Counted from the first letter of the stretch, positions 1 to 8,646 are shown. The stretch: DNA of 17,756 nucleotides from Lachnospiraceae bacterium (GCA_017964745.1 JAGCRJ010000290.1:1-17756), one strand, 5' to 3'. Numbers and translations: made by a program. Notes: generated from the sequence alone by a model not told the origin.

Positions 1-3000
1 GTACATAACATTCGGGTGCGGTGGCATCCCCTATAAGAGTAAGACCGTTCATCCAGTCCCTTTCGGGGTGACTGTATTTAAGGCGCTCACTTTCGTTTAT
101 GAAACCGGTCCCTTCCTCAAGCCTCGCCATAGCACCGGGATAGATATACAATTCACCCTCGTAGGAAGATACAAATTCACCGGTAAAGAAAAGCTCCCTT
201 CCGTAGTCTTTTCTGTCAGCGGAGCAATCCCCGGAGGGAGAGGGATAAAAGCCCGCGGTTCTTGTGCTTTCCCCGGGCATTCCGGATTCTTCGGGAAGTT
301 CCGTATCACCGTATGAAATATCAAACTCCGCATACTCACTAAGGCTTTGGTAAAAGAAAGCTTTTTCTATCTGATATCCCTGTCTCGCATATCCCGATAT
401 GTATGAAGAATGATCCAGATAAAAGGAAGTCTCACCGTCAGCCCTGACGTAATATACATCCTCTGAATCCGCAGGCCTGAATACGTTGTCTCCCTCCCTT
501 ACGATCAGTTTTTCCGTGACTACGGGATACGGTATGAAAGCATTCGGACCGTCGACAGCCATGGTGAACACATCGCTCACATTACCGGCCCTGTCTGCGG
601 AAACAATATGAATATATTTATCGCTTCCGTCAGGCGTGAATCTGATACCGCCGCATCGAAGGTCTTCCGGAGAAGAATCGCGGTACCAGTCCGTAAAACA
701 TGCATCGGGAGATGTTCCGGATATATCCGCCCAGGGTGAACTTACAAATGTTCCGGAATCCCTGACACTGTAGGCGGTTGCATGATCCTGCGTATCTATC
801 AGACAGTAAAACCCGTACACACCGGTGGTGATCCGAAGCGTCTTTACATCCGTCTGTGCATAGGCATCCTCCTGCACGATCAAATCGGACGCCTTCCAGG
901 CTCTTGCAATATATGAGTATTCCGTTCCCTTATCATCGGGCATATTCCAGAACACGCAGACTTCACCCGTCGATGTATCCAGATCAAGTCCGGCTCTCTC
1001 CACAGCATCGGGGGAATCCATATCGGGTGAATATACGGTTTTTTCGGATAAGCCGTGATATCTGATGACCGGCTCTTTTATGATGCAATAACCCGTCCGG
1101 CTGTCATCACCGGCCGGATATACACACTCTCCGTGAACGGACAGTACATGGTTTCTGTGCAGAAGGTCGCCGGGGTTAAAATCCGTTTCGCAACCGTAAG
1201 CATCTCCGCCCCGGATATTTACGATACATGTTATGAGTGCATGTCCGTTTCCGCCGCATACACCGTTTGACATACTTCCGTTCTCCACGCCTCCCGTATA
1301 TCCGCTTCCTCCCCCGCCACCGCATCCGTAGGATTTCCTATCGGAAGTTCCGCCTCCGCCGCCGTACCAGCCTCCGCCTCCGCCGCCGTTCATGATATAC
1401 AGATAATCCTGTGTGTTCGGAGTGAAACTGTAACCGTCTCCGCCGTATCCGAATCCCCCGGCTCCTCTTCTCCACCCGGTTCCTGCGGATGTCTGACTGC
1501 CTCCGCTTGAACTGCTCTCTCCGCCGGGCCAGGGAGAGATTCCCGTTCCTCCGAAAGTCCCGCCTCCCGCTCCTGAACTTGCGTTGGCTCCCGCACTTCC
1601 TCCGCCGCCTCCGGCAACTATGAGTACAGAGTCCCTGTGATCGGACAGATCCTTCAGCAGTCCGTCTGCAAGGGCGATATGCGTTGCACCTCCGCCCGAG
1701 CCACCGATGTCTCCGAAAGCACTTCTTCCTCCTCTTCCTCCTCCGTTATATCCGTTCATCCCGCCGACGCATATATACAGAATGCTTCCTTCTTCCAGAT
1801 GAACGGTTCCGCTTGCATAGCCTCCGTTTCCGGCAGTGTTAGATCCGTCTGAAGTGGCTGCGCCTCTTGCTCCCCATACTTCAAGCGTATAATCTCCCGA
1901 TGCTTGTGCCGTATAACCGCAGGTCCTGCCGGAATAAAGGAATTCCTCTTCAATGTTAAGCTCAAGATCCGCTCCCTTTCCTCCCGAAACGGACATGACT
2001 CTCTCACCGTTGATCTCAATAAACGATCCTTCTCCGCCGGAACAGGCAACTCCTTCATCATCCTGCGTGCATTCACCGGATCTTCCGGTGTATATCCTGA
2101 CCTCGTCACCTTCATGTAGCAGGATCTCACAGGAAGAATACTCACCTTTTTCTCCCTCATAACTTCCGAACGATGCACCGGCACCGCCCCAGAGTTCAAA
2201 GGAATAAATACCCGTTCTTGTTACTTTGTAAATCTGCGTTTCTCCGCCCGCCCCATAATGTCTTTCACCGGGACCGGATACCGCAGCCGCGTTTTCCGTG
2301 ACAGCTTCCTTCCATTCGCTGTCGTCAGGTCCCGATATGTAATATCTGAAAATGTCATAACCGGTGATACCCGGAAGAGTCAGTCTTGCAAGACCGTCAT
2401 ATCGCATCTCTCCAAAGGAGGGATCACCCATATAATCGGGAAACGCTTCAAGAGACAGTGTCACGAATTTTGCATACAGTCTGACATCACGATCCGTATC
2501 AAACAGATCCCCTGCCGCTCCGGCGAAGTGCTCCTGTGACAGATCGGGATCCGTATACCATCCTTCGAATACATACCCGGGATGCACGGCGTCCGGCAAA
2601 GTAAGCGGAGCGCTTCTCCACACCGCTGTAAATTCATCCACGCTTCCGTTTTCTCCCGAGGAATGAACATAGGTAAATCTCCCGTCTGACATCCGGTCCC
2701 TAACGCTTCCGTGAAGTCCGGAAAATCTCCATCCCGCAAACTCCGTATCCGTCCAAACGGGATCCGCTTCCGGACCGCCCATCGTATCCAGCTCCACGCG
2801 GTATCCCTTTGGATGCGAAAGAAGGGAGGGATCCGCAAAGGTTTCATACATATATCCTTTTTCGAAGAAGTTGTGCCCGTTAATGTATTCCCCGTTTACA
2901 GCTCCGTCATACGCTCCCTGTTCATCCCTGAAGCTTCCGCCGGATATCAGAAGAAAGCTGTCACATTTTTCCCATACCGCATACAGAGTAATTACCGTAT

Positions 3001-4027
3001 CATTTGCTTCATCACCGGTTCCGCTTAAGTATCCGAAGCAATCTTCTATCTCCTTTCGCGAACTTTCGTTTTCAAGCACCTTCCCGGAATCCGGCGAAAC
3101 ACTCCATCCGGCAAATATATATCCGGGATTTACAAATGTATTATCTCTCAGCGTATCTGCGCTTATTACGGGATCTCCTTCATACTCATCACTTCCTCCG
3201 TAGTAAAACACGGAATCGGGCATGGAGCCGCTCACCGCACCGTTTCCGTTGTAGCGCACGGTATATCGGTTATATGAAACAAAGCATTTACATACATGCG
3301 TATCAAGATGAAGATCGTTTTCAAGATTATCGCCGCCGGCAGGACATATAAAGACATACTGCGTGGGATAGACATCGGCAAATTCTCCGTTTCCCGAAAA
3401 AAGATATCCTATATTTCCGACACATATGTCATTTGTGTAAACATATCCTGTAAGCGGCTGACCGCAATCGGCACAGTATGCTATCCAGCCGGAATCATAT
3501 TCGGCTTTACAGATTGTGTTCGGAAGTCCTTCTATCCCGTAATATTCAAAATCCCTGCATGCCGTAAACGGGCCGTGAATGCAGCGTGCCGGCCTGTGTG
3601 AAAGGACCCACTTTCCGACGGGAACAACGGAACCCGCTATTGGAGCCGGGTAATAATGCTGTCCCGGCTTAAGCTCTCCCTGCATTTCTTTTCTTGTGAC
3701 AACATCATGCGGAATGACCGTCGTACCTTCGTCCCCTCTGTAGAACGTATTATCCGTATAAACGTATGTCCCGTACCGTGACATAGAGCACCCTTCCGGA
3801 TGAACCGTGGTCCAGGCAAGTCCCTGTGTTCCCGAATAGAATCTTATATACGGATTATTCATATAACTGTTTATGACGCTCTCCGGCGAAGGAATACCCG
3901 CAGCTCCCGCAGGCATTCCGCTCAGGGACAAAGACGCCGCCGCAATAAGTATGGTCACCGGAGACATCATCTTTATCAGGATCATGACAAGGATATTCAT
4001 CAATTTCTTTTTTCTTTCTACCGGCAT
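1..4027 (-). CDS. Large secreted glycine-rich, InlB-repeat surface protein (3' end outside window)
   Basis: The frame is open for 1342 codons from an ATG at 4027 to the left edge, where it is cut off. An AGGAGG lies 10 nt before the ATG. Residues about 10-42 form a basic then hydrophobic signal peptide ending near AGAA. Residues about 149-248 are rich in Cys (CADCG, CPAGG, HVCKC), possibly metal-binding or disulfide-linked. Residues about 253-352 match the InlB B-repeat/Flg_new pattern (YTVRYNGNG, PGYIFAGWS, TLYAVWE), and a degenerate second copy lies at about 392-525 (PGYVFEGWYTD, LYAKF). Residues about 595-937 are a glycine-rich region like the ALK/LTK glycine-rich domain, with two starts (FELWGGAG and LEVWGARG), YICVGG, GGGATHI, LIVAGGGGG and WYGGGGG. 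The rest resembles Fn3/Ig-like segments (SADRAGNVSD). The likely role is a cell-surface or extracellular adhesin; this is inferred from domains only. Any sorting signal lies outside the window. No clear promoter was found, so read-through from dapL is possible. Confidence 0.9.
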   Translation of the reverse strand, partial: MPVERKKKLMNILVMILIKMMSPVTILIAAASLSLSGMPAGAAGIPSPESVINSYMNNPYIRFYSGTQGLAWTTVHPEGCSMSRYGTYVYTDNTFYRGDEGTTVIPHDVVTRKEMQGELKPGQHYYPAPIAGSVVPVGKWVLSHRPARCIHGPFTACRDFEYYGIEGLPNTICKAEYDSGWIAYCADCGQPLTGYVYTNDICVGNIGYLFSGNGEFADVYPTQYVFICPAGGDNLENDLHLDTHVCKCFVSYNRYTVRYNGNGAVSGSMPDSVFYYGGSDEYEGDPVISADTLRDNTFVNPGYIFAGWSVSPDSGKVLENESSRKEIEDCFGYLSGTGDEANDTVITLYAVWEKCDSFLLISGGSFRDEQGAYDGAVNGEYINGHNFFEKGYMYETFADPSLLSHPKGYRVELDTMGGPEADPVWTDTEFAGWRFSGLHGSVRDRMSDGRFTYVHSSGENGSVDEFTAVWRSAPLTLPDAVHPGYVFEGWYTDPDLSQEHFAGAAGDLFDTDRDVRLYAKFVTLSLEAFPDYMGDPSFGEMRYDGLARLTLPGITGYDIFRYYISGPDDSEWKEAVTENAAAVSGPGERHYGAGGETQIYKVTRTGIYSFELWGGAGASFGSYEGEKGEYSSCEILLHEGDEVRIYTGRSGECTQDDEGVACSGGEGSFIEINGERVMSVSGGKGADLELNIEEEFLYSGRTCGYTAQASGDYTLEVWGARGAATSDGSNTAGNGGYASGTVHLEEGSILYICVGGMNGYNGGGRGGRSAFGDIGGSGGGATHIALADGLLKDLSDHRDSVLIVAGGGGGSAGANASSGAGGGTFGGTGISPWPGGESSSSGGSQTSAGTGWRRGAGGFGYGGDGYSFTPNTQDYLYIMNGGGGGGWYGGGGGTSDRKSYGCGGGGGSGYTGGVENGSMSNGVCGGNGHALITCIVNIRGGDAYGCETDFNPGDLLHRNHVLSVHGECVYPAGDDSRTGYCIIKEPVIRYHGLSEKTVYSPDMDSPDAVERAGLDLDTSTGEVCVFWNMPDDKGTEYSYIARAWKASDLIVQEDAYAQTDVKTLRITTGVYGFYCLIDTQDHATAYSVRDSGTFVSSPWADISGTSPDACFTDWYRDSSPEDLRCGGIRFTPDGSDKYIHIVSADRAGNVSDVFTMAVDGPNAFIPYPVVTEKLIVREGDNVFRPADSEDVYYVRADGETSFYLDHSSYISGYARQGYQIEKAFFYQSLSEYAEFDISYGDTELPEESGMPGESTRTAGFYPSPSGDCSADRKDYGRELFFTGEFVSSYEGELYIYPGAMARLEEGTGFINESERLKYSHPERDWMNGLTLIGDATAPECYV
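1350..1389 (-). repeat. In-frame direct repeat in the glycine codon tract
   Basis: The 16-base string ccgcctccgccgccgt occurs exactly at 1350-1365 and again at 1374-1389, offset by 24 bp (8 codons). On the coding strand both copies encode glycine runs either side of WYGGGGG in the glycine-rich domain of the large surface protein. The offset keeps frame, so slippage or recombination would change glycine-loop length without breaking the gene. Confidence 0.8.
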
Positions 4028-4053
4028 CGGATCCGTACCTCCTTTTATGGCAC

Positions 4054-4081
4054 AAAAAAACGGAGACCGATATCTTCTCCG
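4054..4081 (-). terminator. Rho-independent terminator after dapL
   Basis: On the minus strand ACGGAGA (4081-4075) pairs perfectly with TCTCCGT (4066-4060) across an 8-nt loop, followed at once by a run of T (4059-4054). It lies about 60 bp past the dapL stop and 27 bp before the ATG of the large surface protein. A second copy of ACGGAGAC at 4106-4099 could pair with the same right arm (8 bp), giving an alternative, larger-loop hairpin that ends at the same T run. Confidence 0.8.
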
Positions 4082-4143
4082 TAAAAGAGAAAATATAAGT
4101 CTCCGTATTTGACAGTTTTGCTTTCGAATTATGTCAGACTATA

Positions 4144-5358
4144 TCACAGTTTTTTTATTCTTTCAATAGCCTCTACGGTATTCTCGTAAGTACCGAATGC
4201 GGTGAGTCTGAAGAAATGCTCTCCGCTGGGACCGAAGCCCGATCCGGGGGTTCCTACGACATGTGCTTTGTCAAGAAGGTGATCGAAGAATTCCCAGCTG
4301 GTCATGCCGTCAGGTGCTTTCAGCCAGATATAGGGAGCATTGACTCCGCCGGATACCTGATAGCCCGCATCCTTTAATCCTTCGTAGATAACCTTGGCGT
4401 TGTTCATATAATAAGCAACCTGGGCTTTTAACTGTTTCTTTCCTTCCTCGGAATAAACAGCCTCGCCCGCTCTCTGGATTATGTAGGGAGCACCGTTATA
4501 CTTGGTTCCGTGGCGTCTTGCCCAGAGAGGATGAAGGGGAGTGTCACCCGCCTTGAGATCCTTGGGAATAACGGTGAAACCGAGTCTTACACCGGTAAAG
4601 CCCGCATTCTTGGAAAACGATCTGAACTCGATAGCGCAGGTCCTTGCACCCTCACACTCATAAATGCTGTGAGGAACATTTTCCTCGGAGATATATGCTT
4701 CGTATGCGGCATCGTAAAGAATGACGGCACCGACCTTGTTAGCATAATCAACCCACTTCTGAAGCTGATCCTTGGTGATTGCGGATCCTGTGGGGTTGTT
4801 GGGGAAGCACAGATAGATAAGATCCGGAGTTTCGGTGGGAAGCTCGGGAGCAAATCCGTTCTCTTCGAGGCAGGGCATATAGATGACATCGGACCACTTC
4901 TCCGCTGCGGGATCCCAGGTTCCGGTCCTTCCCGCCATTACATTGGAATCAACGTAAACGGGATAAACGGGATCGCATACCGCGATCTTATTGTCCACGG
5001 AGAAGATCTCCTGGATGTTGGCACAGTCTGACTTTGCTCCGTCGGAAACGAAGATCTCGTCTGCTGAGATATCGCATCCTCTCTTTTTGTAATCGGTATC
5101 CGCGATGACATTTCTGAGGAACTCATATCCGAGATCGGGAGCATATCCCCTGAAGGTTTCCTTGTTACCCATCTCATCCACTGCTTTGTGGAGTGAATCG
5201 ATTATGGCGGGTGCAAGAGGCTGTGTAACATCACCGATACCGAGTCTTATGATCTTCGCATCGGGGTGTGCCTCGCTGTACTCTTTTACCTTCCTTCCGA
5301 TGGTGGAAAAGAGATAGCTTCCGGGAAGCTTGAGATAATTATCGTTTACTTTTACCAT
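4144..5358 (-). CDS. dapL: LL-diaminopimelate aminotransferase
   Basis: A PLP-dependent class I/II aminotransferase of 404 aa that converts tetrahydrodipicolinate plus glutamate to LL-2,6-diaminopimelate in one step, for lysine and peptidoglycan synthesis. It acts in the cytoplasm. Visible motifs: the N-terminal block LPGSYLFSTIGRKV, LGIGDVTQPL (about 39-48), FPNNPTG (185-191), DAAYEA (216-221), the PLP-lysine motif SFSKNAGFTG with Lys250, and Arg258. Length is normal for DapL. The frame is open 14 codons further upstream, but the ATG at 5358 is preferred because AGGAG sits 7 nt before it and family members start here. It is the last gene of the operon, 38 bp after hslO, and is followed by a terminator. 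The assignment over generic aminotransferase rests on the N-terminal block and overall similarity as I recall it. Confidence 0.93.
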   Translation of the reverse strand: MVKVNDNYLKLPGSYLFSTIGRKVKEYSEAHPDAKIIRLGIGDVTQPLAPAIIDSLHKAVDEMGNKETFRGYAPDLGYEFLRNVIADTDYKKRGCDISADEIFVSDGAKSDCANIQEIFSVDNKIAVCDPVYPVYVDSNVMAGRTGTWDPAAEKWSDVIYMPCLEENGFAPELPTETPDLIYLCFPNNPTGSAITKDQLQKWVDYANKVGAVILYDAAYEAYISEENVPHSIYECEGARTCAIEFRSFSKNAGFTGVRLGFTVIPKDLKAGDTPLHPLWARRHGTKYNGAPYIIQRAGEAVYSEEGKKQLKAQVAYYMNNAKVIYEGLKDAGYQVSGGVNAPYIWLKAPDGMTSWEFFDHLLDKAHVVGTPGSGFGPSGEHFFRLTAFGTYENTVEAIERIKKL

Positions 5359-5396
5359 TTTGTTCTCCTTTATTACAGGGCCGGCAGGCCCACAAT

Positions 5397-6305
5397 TCAC
5401 TTAGCTGTCCTGATGCTCTTTTTCAGGATCTCCTTCAGCCTTTCGGGCCCGAAGATATAATCCTTTTCACAGAAATCGCAATGAATCTCGGCGTCCTTGT
5501 TTTCTTTTATCAGTGCGACGATCTCTTTTTCACCGAGGCTGATGAGAGCCTTCTCCACCCTCTCATCGGAACAGTCACACTTATAAGCACAGTCATAGGT
5601 CTCGTTGAAATTGATATCGAGTCCCTTTAAGACTTCACGTATCATATCCTCGGGAGTAAGACCATCATCAAGCATTTCGGTAACGCTCTTAAGACTCTTA
5701 AGGTTCTCCTCGATCACGGCTATCACATCATCCCCCGCATCAGGCATGAGCTGAATGATGAATCCTCCGGAGCATCTTACGGTGTTGTCCCTGTTCATCA
5801 GAACACCGAGTCCCACCGATGAAGGAGTCTGTTCGGAAGCTGCGAAATAATAGGTCATGTCTTCCGCAATCTCACCTGTCTGAAGAGCGGTTCTTCCGAC
5901 ATAGGGTTCCTTTAATCCAAGATCCTTAACGACAATCAGGTCTCCGTTTCCGATAGCGCCCGATACGTTCAGATGACCGTTTGCCTTGGCGGGTAGTATG
6001 ACATCGGGAACGGGAGTATAGCCCTTTACGTTACCGTGGGAATCCGCACATACCGTAAGTCCTCCGGATGGGCCGTCGGACTTGATCTGTATCGTGAGTT
6101 TGTCTCCGTCACCCTTCATCATGATGCTCATCATCGCAGCTGCGGAAAGCATTCTTCCGAGTGCCGCACTCATAACGGGGCTTGTGTTGTGAAGTCTTCT
6201 GGATTCTTCACAGATGTTCAGGGTCGTACAGGCAAATGCCCTTATGTGGAAATCCGCAGCGGTTGCGGAAACTATATAATCTTTTTGACACTTTTCGTTT
6301 ATCAT
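5397..6305 (-). CDS. hslO: Hsp33 redox-regulated chaperone
   Basis: A 302-aa cytoplasmic holdase chaperone activated by oxidative unfolding. The C-terminal zinc site is complete: CDC at Cys243/Cys245 and CDFC at Cys276/Cys279, the CXC...CXXC arrangement of the family. The N-terminal domain carries the usual DYIVSATAAD start, an RAFACTTL segment, SDGPSGGLTV (77-85) and SEQTPSSVGLGVL (157-169). Length is typical. Its ATG overlaps the methyltransferase stop codon in an ATGA junction and has no strong ribosome binding site of its own, so translation is probably coupled. dapL follows after 38 bp. Confidence 0.95.
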   Translation of the reverse strand: MINEKCQKDYIVSATAADFHIRAFACTTLNICEESRRLHNTSPVMSAALGRMLSAAAMMSIMMKGDGDKLTIQIKSDGPSGGLTVCADSHGNVKGYTPVPDVILPAKANGHLNVSGAIGNGDLIVVKDLGLKEPYVGRTALQTGEIAEDMTYYFAASEQTPSSVGLGVLMNRDNTVRCSGGFIIQLMPDAGDDVIAVIEENLKSLKSVTEMLDDGLTPEDMIREVLKGLDINFNETYDCAYKCDCSDERVEKALISLGEKEIVALIKENKDAEIHCDFCEKDYIFGPERLKEILKKSIRTAK

Positions 6306-7111
6306 TTACTTTCAGGCTTTTTAAGGACCGCATAGATCCTTTCGGTTTCTCCGCTCACTTCACAGTCCGTATCGGAATCGGCAATGAGCATTATCTCAAG
6401 TCCGCTTTTTGACGCAAGACTTTCTATGTCTTCTTTTTCTATACCGCGCTGGAGATGAGTCTCCTCCGCACGTTCATACAGACCGTCTTCCCTTTTTATA
6501 AAAAGTGTAAGGTCGTATTCGTTGACGTTCTCATCCTCATCGTAGTAATTGTCCCAGATGAAGGATACATCGTCTCCCGCTTCAGCAATGGTTGATTCGC
6601 CGATCGCTTCCCTGTATTTGTAAGAGGTATTGCAGTCGAAAATAAATACTCCTCCGGGATAAAGGAAATTTGAAACACCGGCAAAAGCCGCTTCAAGCTC
6701 CTCATCCGAAAGAAGATAATTCAGACTGTCACAGATGCAGACTGCGGTTCCTATGGTCGAATACAGATCGAGTTCACATATATCCTGATTCAGATACATG
6801 ATGCCGCGCTCATCGTCGGAGTCCATAGCCCTCGAGAGCATCTCGGAAGAGATATCGACGCCGAAGACATCATAGCCCTTATCGAAAAGCTTTCTCGTTA
6901 CGACACCTGTTCCGCACGCAAGATCGGCAACAAGGTCCCTTTCACTCGCAAGAACGGCTTCATCTTCGGTTGCGGCTTCTTCTCTTTCGCCCGATGTCTT
7001 GGACACACCGTATCTTCTGATGTCGCGGTCTATTCTTTGGGCCCATTCATCATAGGGAACATCCGCCATCAGTTCATCATATACGCCCGCAAAGGCACTG
7101 TATGAATCCAA
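6302..7111 (-). CDS. Class I SAM-dependent methyltransferase (TTG start)
   Basis: A 269-aa Rossmann-fold methyltransferase. Motif I is VADLACGTGVV (61-71), motif II is VFGVDISSEM (82-91) with the acidic residue Asp86 expected to bind SAM ribose, and CDSLNYLL gives the motif IV region. The N-terminus SYSAFAGVYDELM is typical of a Clostridia family often found in this position. The start is TTG at 7111, with GGAGG 5 nt before it and only 1 nt after the stop of the upstream gene; starting at the next ATG would lose the conserved N-terminus. An acidic, weakly conserved stretch lies at about 37-58, before motif I. The substrate is unknown. It overlaps hslO by 4 nt. Confidence 0.88.
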   Translation of the reverse strand: MDSYSAFAGVYDELMADVPYDEWAQRIDRDIRRYGVSKTSGEREEAATEDEAVLASERDLVADLACGTGVVTRKLFDKGYDVFGVDISSEMLSRAMDSDDERGIMYLNQDICELDLYSTIGTAVCICDSLNYLLSDEELEAAFAGVSNFLYPGGVFIFDCNTSYKYREAIGESTIAEAGDDVSFIWDNYYDEDENVNEYDLTLFIKREDGLYERAEETHLQRGIEKEDIESLASKSGLEIMLIADSDTDCEVSGETERIYAVLKKPESK

Positions 7112-7112
7112 A

Positions 7113-7586
7113 TCAGCCTCCGATTCCTATTATGGTAAGTACACCGGCAGTTCCGAGTCCCATGATGGTTCCCGCAAGAACAACGCCTAACATAACAGCA
7201 ATGACACTCTTCTTAAAATCCATATCCAGGATACTTGAAGCAAGAGTTCCGGTCCAGGCGCCTGTTCCGGGAAGAGGAATTCCTACGAAAAGGAAAAGTG
7301 CCCAGTAAAGTCCGCGGCCTGCTTTTTCCTGAAGTTTTTCGCCTCCCTTATGTCCCTTTTCCAGACAGAAGGTAAAGAACTTTCCGATAAACTTCTTATC
7401 CTTACCCCATTCCAAAACCTTTCTTGCAAAAAAGAAGATCACGGGAACGGGAAGCATATTTCCGATGATACATACGGGATAAAGGATTCTGATATCCAGT
7501 CCCTTTGTAACACCATAGATTGCGGCTCCCCTTATCTCCACTAGAGGCACCATGGAAATAAAAAAACTGATTATGTAATCGATCAT
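7113..7586 (-). CDS. COG2426-type small membrane protein (putative small multidrug export family)
   Basis: A 157-aa integral membrane protein with several hydrophobic segments. The signatures PLVEIRGAAIYG near the N-terminus (about 14-25) and VGIPLPGTGAWTG in the middle (about 101-113) match the Sm_multidrug_ex/COG2426 family. The family name suggests export, but to my knowledge the function is poorly supported. The ATG at 7586 overlaps the last base of the hisC stop (TAATG) and has AGGAG about 8 nt upstream inside hisC. The methyltransferase begins 1 nt after its stop. Confidence 0.85.
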   Translation of the reverse strand: MIDYIISFFISMVPLVEIRGAAIYGVTKGLDIRILYPVCIIGNMLPVPVIFFFARKVLEWGKDKKFIGKFFTFCLEKGHKGGEKLQEKAGRGLYWALFLFVGIPLPGTGAWTGTLASSILDMDFKKSVIAVMLGVVLAGTIMGLGTAGVLTIIGIGG

Positions 7587-8646
7587 TATTTCTCTCCTTG
7601 AGCTATTATTTCTTTAAGATTTGTGACAAGAGTGTCACATTCCTCATCCGTGCCGACGGTTATCCTCAGATACTCGTTTATGCGCGGTTTATTCCAATAT
7701 CTGACATAGATATTTCTCTTCTTAAGTTCCGTGAAGATATGCTCCGCAGATACCGATGCATGCTTTGCAAAGATAAAATTGGTCTTGGAATCCTGAAATT
7801 CAAAACCCAGCCCCTTAAGATCTGTCTTGAGCTTTTCCCTGGTCTTTACTATCTTCGCACAAGTAGCTTTGAAGTACTCATCATCCCTTACGGCCTCGAC
7901 ACCGAGAGCCAGAGTCAGGGATGTCATGGTATAGGAATTGAATGAATATTTTACATCGTTAAGATATTTGATCATGGTCTCGGAACCGATGGCATAACCT
8001 ATGCGGAGTCCGGCCATTGACCTTGACTTGCTGAAGGTCTGGATGATGAGCAGATTATCATACTCCTCAAGAAGACTTAAGGCACTTTCGGCGCCAAAGT
8101 CGACATACGCTTCATCAACTATGCACACGACATCACGGTTCTTATCAAGGACCGCCCTAATACCGTCGAGTCCCATGAACACTCCGGTGGGAGCATTGGG
8201 ATTGGCGATGATAACACCTCCGTTTTCCTTCGAATAATCTTCGGGGATGATGCGGAAATCCTCATCGAGTGGGATCTGCTCATAGGGGATCTTAAAAAGA
8301 TCCGCCCACACATCATAGAAAGAATAAGTGATATCCGGGAAAAGGATCTTCTTATCCGAATTGAAAAACGTAAGAAAAGCCATCGCAAGAACGTCGTCGG
8401 AACCTACTCCGACAAAAACCTGCGAGGGCTTTACATTATACTTTCGGCCAGCACGTTCACCAGTGATGAACATGTCGGATCCGGGTATTTTCTTAAAAGT
8501 GATATGTCATATCCCTTTAAAAGAGCTTCCACCCCGGGTGCGGGGGGATAGGGATTTTCGTTGGTGTTGAGCTTGATAACCTTTCCTGTAGGCTGTTCGC
8601 CCGGTACATAAGGTACTACTTTTCTGACGTTTGATTCCCAGTTCAT
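7586..8646 (-). pseudogene. hisC: Histidinol-phosphate aminotransferase, broken by a 1-base frameshift
   Basis: HisC is a PLP aminotransferase that converts imidazole-acetol phosphate and glutamate to histidinol phosphate. The ATG at 8646 opens a frame with LNTNENPYPP and RKYPDP, then shifts and stops at TAA (8433-8431). The rest of the protein continues in another frame from about 8441. At the junction (8441-8444) the coding strand reads GCC GAA AGT ATA; adding one A gives GCC GAA AAG TAT and restores AEKYNVKPSQ. The restored protein would be 353 aa, normal for HisC, with NPNAPTG (149-155), DEAYVDF (178-184), TFSKS with Lys207 and Arg215. No other lesion is seen. The ATG overlaps the glycosyltransferase stop (ATGA). 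It could be a recent null allele or a homopolymer sequencing error. Confidence 0.9.

Noticed and set aside
1300..1620. Possible microsatellite or CRISPR-like repeat from the Gly codon tracts
   Set aside because: The repeats follow GGC/GGA codons of one open frame with irregular spacing; there are no repeat-spacer units.
1756..2199. A 147-codon minus-strand frame in the surface-protein gene
   Set aside because: It is in a different frame from the continuous 1342-codon reading frame, has no domain pattern and arises from the same biased composition.
4109..4136. TTGACA on the plus strand as a promoter into dapL
   Set aside because: No good -10 at 17 bp and no plus-strand gene downstream, so it is taken as chance.
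4510..5031. A 173-codon plus-strand open frame inside dapL
   Set aside because: It is antisense to conserved aminotransferase motifs including the PLP lysine region, so it is a shadow frame.
5378..5391. Small GC-rich inverted repeat (GGGCC-N4-GGCCC) between hslO and dapL
   Set aside because: Only 5 bp with no T run, inside a 38-bp operon gap; too weak to call a terminator. It could at most be an mRNA processing or stability hairpin.
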